Program-made: the position numbers and the translations under genes
Shown: piece after piece, positions 21,471-23,768 of the stretch
Layout: each line of letters opens with the position of its first letter
Position numbering within the stretch: position 1 is the first letter of the stretch
Notes under the pieces: model-generated
Database searches by the model: none
Seen by the model: the letters and a program-made list of their open reading frames with translations, nothing else
Told to the model about the DNA's origin: nothing
IMG/VR virus record: IMGVR_UViG_3300048592_000878
Coordinates: 1 to 23,768 of that record
Strand: one strand, 5' to 3'
Length of the DNA stretch: 23,768 bases
Source of the DNA: a virus

Positions 21471-22262
21471 ATGTCCCTTCCCCAACACGATGGACGCTTC
21501 CATGAAGACGGCTGTATCGACAACAGACAGGTCGCCGCCAACGCGGATATTGCCGTAAGTAAGCTCGACGGGGGCTCTGACGGCCAGGTCCTCAAGACGG
21601 TCTCCGGTGTGCCGACCTGGGCGGCCGAGTCGGGCGGCGGGGCCGACGAGCTCAACGACCTCTCTGACGTGGCCATCTCATCGCCCGCGAGCGGTCAAGT
21701 TGTGCGTTACAACGGCAGCGCTTTCGTCAACGCTGCCATTCAGGCCGGGGACCTTCCCACGGGAATCGACGCCGCGAAGCTCGGCGCGGGCGGTGTGAGC
21801 AACACCGAGCTGGGCTATCTCGACGGCGTCACCTCCGCGATCCAAACCCAGATCGACGGAAAGGCAGCCTCTTCGCACTCTCATAACGCCAGCGCCATAA
21901 CGGCGGGCACCCTGGACGCCGCCCGGCTTCCCACGGGAATCGACGCGGCCAACATCGGGGGTGGCGGGGTGAGCAGCACCGAGTTTGGATACCTCGACGG
22001 TGTGACGTCCGGGATTCAGTCTCAGCTCAACGGCAAGCAGGCCAACGTAACGCCGATCCAGGAGGAGCCTAGCGGCACCAAGGACGGATCCAACGATGAG
22101 TTTACGCTCACCGTGGCTCCTACCTGGGGCACGCTGGTCTGGGAGGGCGTGAGCCTACGGTGGGGAGTCGATTTCGAGTTGGACGGCACCACCATCACCA
22201 TCCTGACTACAGAGAAACCCGAGTCTGGGGACGACCTGTGGTTCTCGGGCCTGGCGGTGTAG
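21471..22262 (+). CDS. Tail fibre protein with GYLDGVTS repeats
   Basis: The 263-residue protein starts at ATG with AGAGGAG upstream. It has the common fibre start (DGRFHEDGCIDNRQVAANAD, then VSKLDGGSDGQVLKTVSG). Two copies follow of the unit 'LPTGIDAA..(L/I)G.GGVS.TE.GYLDGVTS.IQ.Q..GK' (about residues 94-130 and 152-187), a shaft motif found in many phage fibres. The C-terminal 70 residues (TLTVAPTWGTLVWEGVSLRW, GVDFELDGTTITIL) are a small beta domain. The first repeat is nearly identical in DNA to part of the next gene. A role in host attachment is inferred. Confidence 0.82.
   Translation: MSLPQHDGRFHEDGCIDNRQVAANADIAVSKLDGGSDGQVLKTVSGVPTWAAESGGGADELNDLSDVAISSPASGQVVRYNGSAFVNAAIQAGDLPTGIDAAKLGAGGVSNTELGYLDGVTSAIQTQIDGKAASSHSHNASAITAGTLDAARLPTGIDAANIGGGGVSSTEFGYLDGVTSGIQSQLNGKQANVTPIQEEPSGTKDGSNDEFTLTVAPTWGTLVWEGVSLRWGVDFELDGTTITILTTEKPESGDDLWFSGLAV
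21756..21863 (+). repeat. Direct DNA repeat, copy 1 (fibre shaft unit)
   Basis: Over 21768-21863, 92 of 96 bases equal 22387-22482 when aligned by eye, and the differences are mostly third-codon positions. Both copies encode the 'GIDAAKLGAGGVSNTELGYL' shaft unit. A third, more diverged unit lies at about 21925-22034 in the same gene. Confidence 0.85.
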
Positions 22263-22263
22263 C

Positions 22264-23768
22264 ATGAGCTTTAAGCCAAAGTTGTCGAAGCAGATTGATC
22301 CTTCCGGACTCAATGGCTTCGTAAAGACGAACGGCACTGCCATCACGGCCGCCGCTCTCTCGGCAAGCGACATGCCCAGCGGGATAGACGCCGCAAAGCT
22401 TGGCGCGGGCGGTGTGAGCAACACCGAGCTAGGCTATCTCGACGGCGTCACCTCCGCGATCCAAACGCAGATCGACGGAAAGCAGCCTCTCGATGCCGAC
22501 CTGACCGCCCTAGCGGGAATCACTGTGGCGCGCGGCACGATCCCAGTGGGCAATAGCTCCCCTGCCTGGTCTGGGCTAACGAAGGGCAGTGCTAACCAGG
22601 CTCTACGGATGGACGGTAGTGGAAATGATCCGAGCTGGGGCACATTGCCTCCAGGCGGCGGAGGTACAGGTCAAACCTCTCTGGCAGCCGCTCTGGCCGC
22701 TCTGTTAGCCACGGCTGGCGCGGGCGAGGAAGGCCAGTACCTTACGCCTGACGGATCGGGTGGATTCGAATGGAGGGCGATGGACGTGAAGCTCGTTGGA
22801 GATTTTGAGGAGACGTTTCGATCTGTTCCTCGGGACGGATTCCTGGAGTGTGACGGAGCGGCGCTGTCACAGGCGGCATATCCCGATCTCTATGCGGCCA
22901 TTGGCAATCAATATGCACGCGCCGGTGCCTTTGACAAGATCCTAACGGCAGGATCTGTCTCACTTTATGGCCAGGGCAACCTTGCTTCAGACGGATCGGG
23001 GACGTGGATTCATACTAGCGGAGGACAGGGTTCCGCGTATTGGATTTCTACAGATGACGGAGTCTCGTGGACTTCCCAAACGGGTCCAACGACAACATAT
23101 TCCATAGGCTACGGGAATGGACTCTGGATTATGGGGTGCGGTGCCACTCTTTATTCCTCCAGTACAGGTCTAACGTCATCCTGGACGTCCAGATATACAG
23201 GTTCATACACCTTCTACTGCATCCAATGGAATGGTAGCGAGTTCGCCGCGTGGGGCGATGCATCGAACAGTTCGAGCCTGCAATATGCCCGCTCGACTAA
23301 TGGGACATCCTGGACGGGTACAACCCTAACGGGAGGAGCGCAGAATGTTCGCGATCTAATCTGGTTCAACAATCTTTGGATCCTAGCCTCTGACAGTGGA
23401 GGAAATGGAATAATCTGCTCTACCCCGGAGAACTCATCTACAATTACACACCGTCAAACCTCTATATCGGCCTCGGTTCAGGGCTGTTCATTCGCAGAAA
23501 ATGGAACTGTTATCGTTGCCTCATTTGGTACCGATATGTATTCCTCGACAAACGGAACATCCTGGACTGAGCGAACTATACCCTCCCCTGGAGTTTACAG
23601 CGGCTACGCGGGATACATGCGGGTAGTTTGGGATCCGCGTGGGGAGCGTTTCATTCTCGTGGCCCTGAACACCTCGAACACTGTTGGTTGGTGGACATCG
23701 CCAGACGGGACTACCTGGACTTATGAGGGGAATCTTCGCTCCTCCACAACGACAGCCGATCAACCCCT
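22264..23768 (+). CDS. Tail fibre / receptor-binding protein with collar motif and Asp-box propeller (partial, 3' end outside window)
   Basis: The ATG lies one base after the previous stop. The frame stays open for 501 codons to the window edge. Residues 1-80 contain the shared shaft unit (GVSNTELGYLDGVTSAIQ). Residues about 130-140 have a GGGGTGQTS hinge. Residues 192-218 match the phage tail-collar motif (GFLECDGAALS, then YPDLYAAIGNQY). From about residue 230, Asp-box type repeats occur: STDDGVSWT, STGLTSSWT, STNGTSWT (twice), SPDGTTWT. Their tryptophan codons are at 23068, 23182, 23311, 23563 and 23716, with a degenerate unit between the last two pairs; blades are about 38-50 residues. 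This suggests a beta-propeller binding head. The DNA after about 22790 is visibly less GC-rich with different codon use. Confidence 0.8.
   Translation, partial: MSFKPKLSKQIDPSGLNGFVKTNGTAITAAALSASDMPSGIDAAKLGAGGVSNTELGYLDGVTSAIQTQIDGKQPLDADLTALAGITVARGTIPVGNSSPAWSGLTKGSANQALRMDGSGNDPSWGTLPPGGGGTGQTSLAAALAALLATAGAGEEGQYLTPDGSGGFEWRAMDVKLVGDFEETFRSVPRDGFLECDGAALSQAAYPDLYAAIGNQYARAGAFDKILTAGSVSLYGQGNLASDGSGTWIHTSGGQGSAYWISTDDGVSWTSQTGPTTTYSIGYGNGLWIMGCGATLYSSSTGLTSSWTSRYTGSYTFYCIQWNGSEFAAWGDASNSSSLQYARSTNGTSWTGTTLTGGAQNVRDLIWFNNLWILASDSGGNGIICSTPENSSTITHRQTSISASVQGCSFAENGTVIVASFGTDMYSSTNGTSWTERTIPSPGVYSGYAGYMRVVWDPRGERFILVALNTSNTVGWWTSPDGTTWTYEGNLRSSTTTADQP
22375..22482 (+). repeat. Direct DNA repeat, copy 2 (fibre shaft unit)
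   Basis: This is the second copy of the fibre shaft unit, 619 bases downstream of copy 1. It lies near the 5' end of the second fibre gene. Exact blocks of 29 and 35 bases are shared, long enough to serve homologous recombination between the two genes. Confidence 0.85.

Noticed and set aside
21756-22482. CRISPR-like repeat array
   Set aside because: The repeats are about 100 bases, only two or three copies, and encode fibre shaft units in frame.

Overview
The window is the left-hand, structural part of a double-stranded DNA tailed phage with a siphovirus layout, or of a prophage of that type. Every gene I support is on the + strand. Packing is tight: at least a dozen gene pairs are joined by 4-base stop/start overlaps (ATGA, GTGA or TTGA). 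By eye the DNA is GC-rich (roughly 60-65%), falling clearly in the last kilobase. No host chromosomal gene, integrase or repressor is visible, so the host is not identified. A phage Ku gene suggests, without proving, a host with Ku/LigD-type end joining.

Region 1 (1-2844), accessory genes beside the packaging module: an odd class II tRNA-like gene, a small lipoprotein coupled by ATGA to a Ku homologue, a protein that looks like a terminase-type RNase H domain without its acidic residues, two unrecognised small proteins, a strong hairpin, an adenine-methyltransferase remnant with its middle deleted, and a small head-associated-type protein.

Region 2 (2845-11252), packaging and head: a 129-bp gap with a G-quadruplex motif and a GC hairpin (candidate cos/pac), then TerS (ribbon-helix-helix plus HTH), TerL, portal, prohead protease (with a likely in-frame internal start for a small scaffold), major capsid protein, a beta-rich probable decoration protein, and four head-tail joining/neck proteins. 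Intrinsic terminators lie directly before the capsid gene and before the tail tube gene.

Region 3 (11253-23768), tail: tube protein, two tail-assembly chaperone frames joined by a predicted -1 frameshift at GGGAAAC, a 1141-residue tape measure, a series of tail-tip proteins (one hub-like, one of 863 residues), a small protein with a collagen-like stretch, and two tail-fibre genes that share near-identical DNA. The second fibre gene runs off the window. It carries a tail-collar motif followed by an Asp-box type beta-propeller, in DNA of lower GC.

Together these genes package DNA (TerS/TerL/portal), build an HK97-fold head, close it with neck proteins and assemble a long flexible tail with a modular adsorption tip. 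The most unusual part is the ku-containing cluster next to the packaging genes. Its likely job is joining the ends of injected phage DNA, as known for mycobacteriophages Omega and Corndog.
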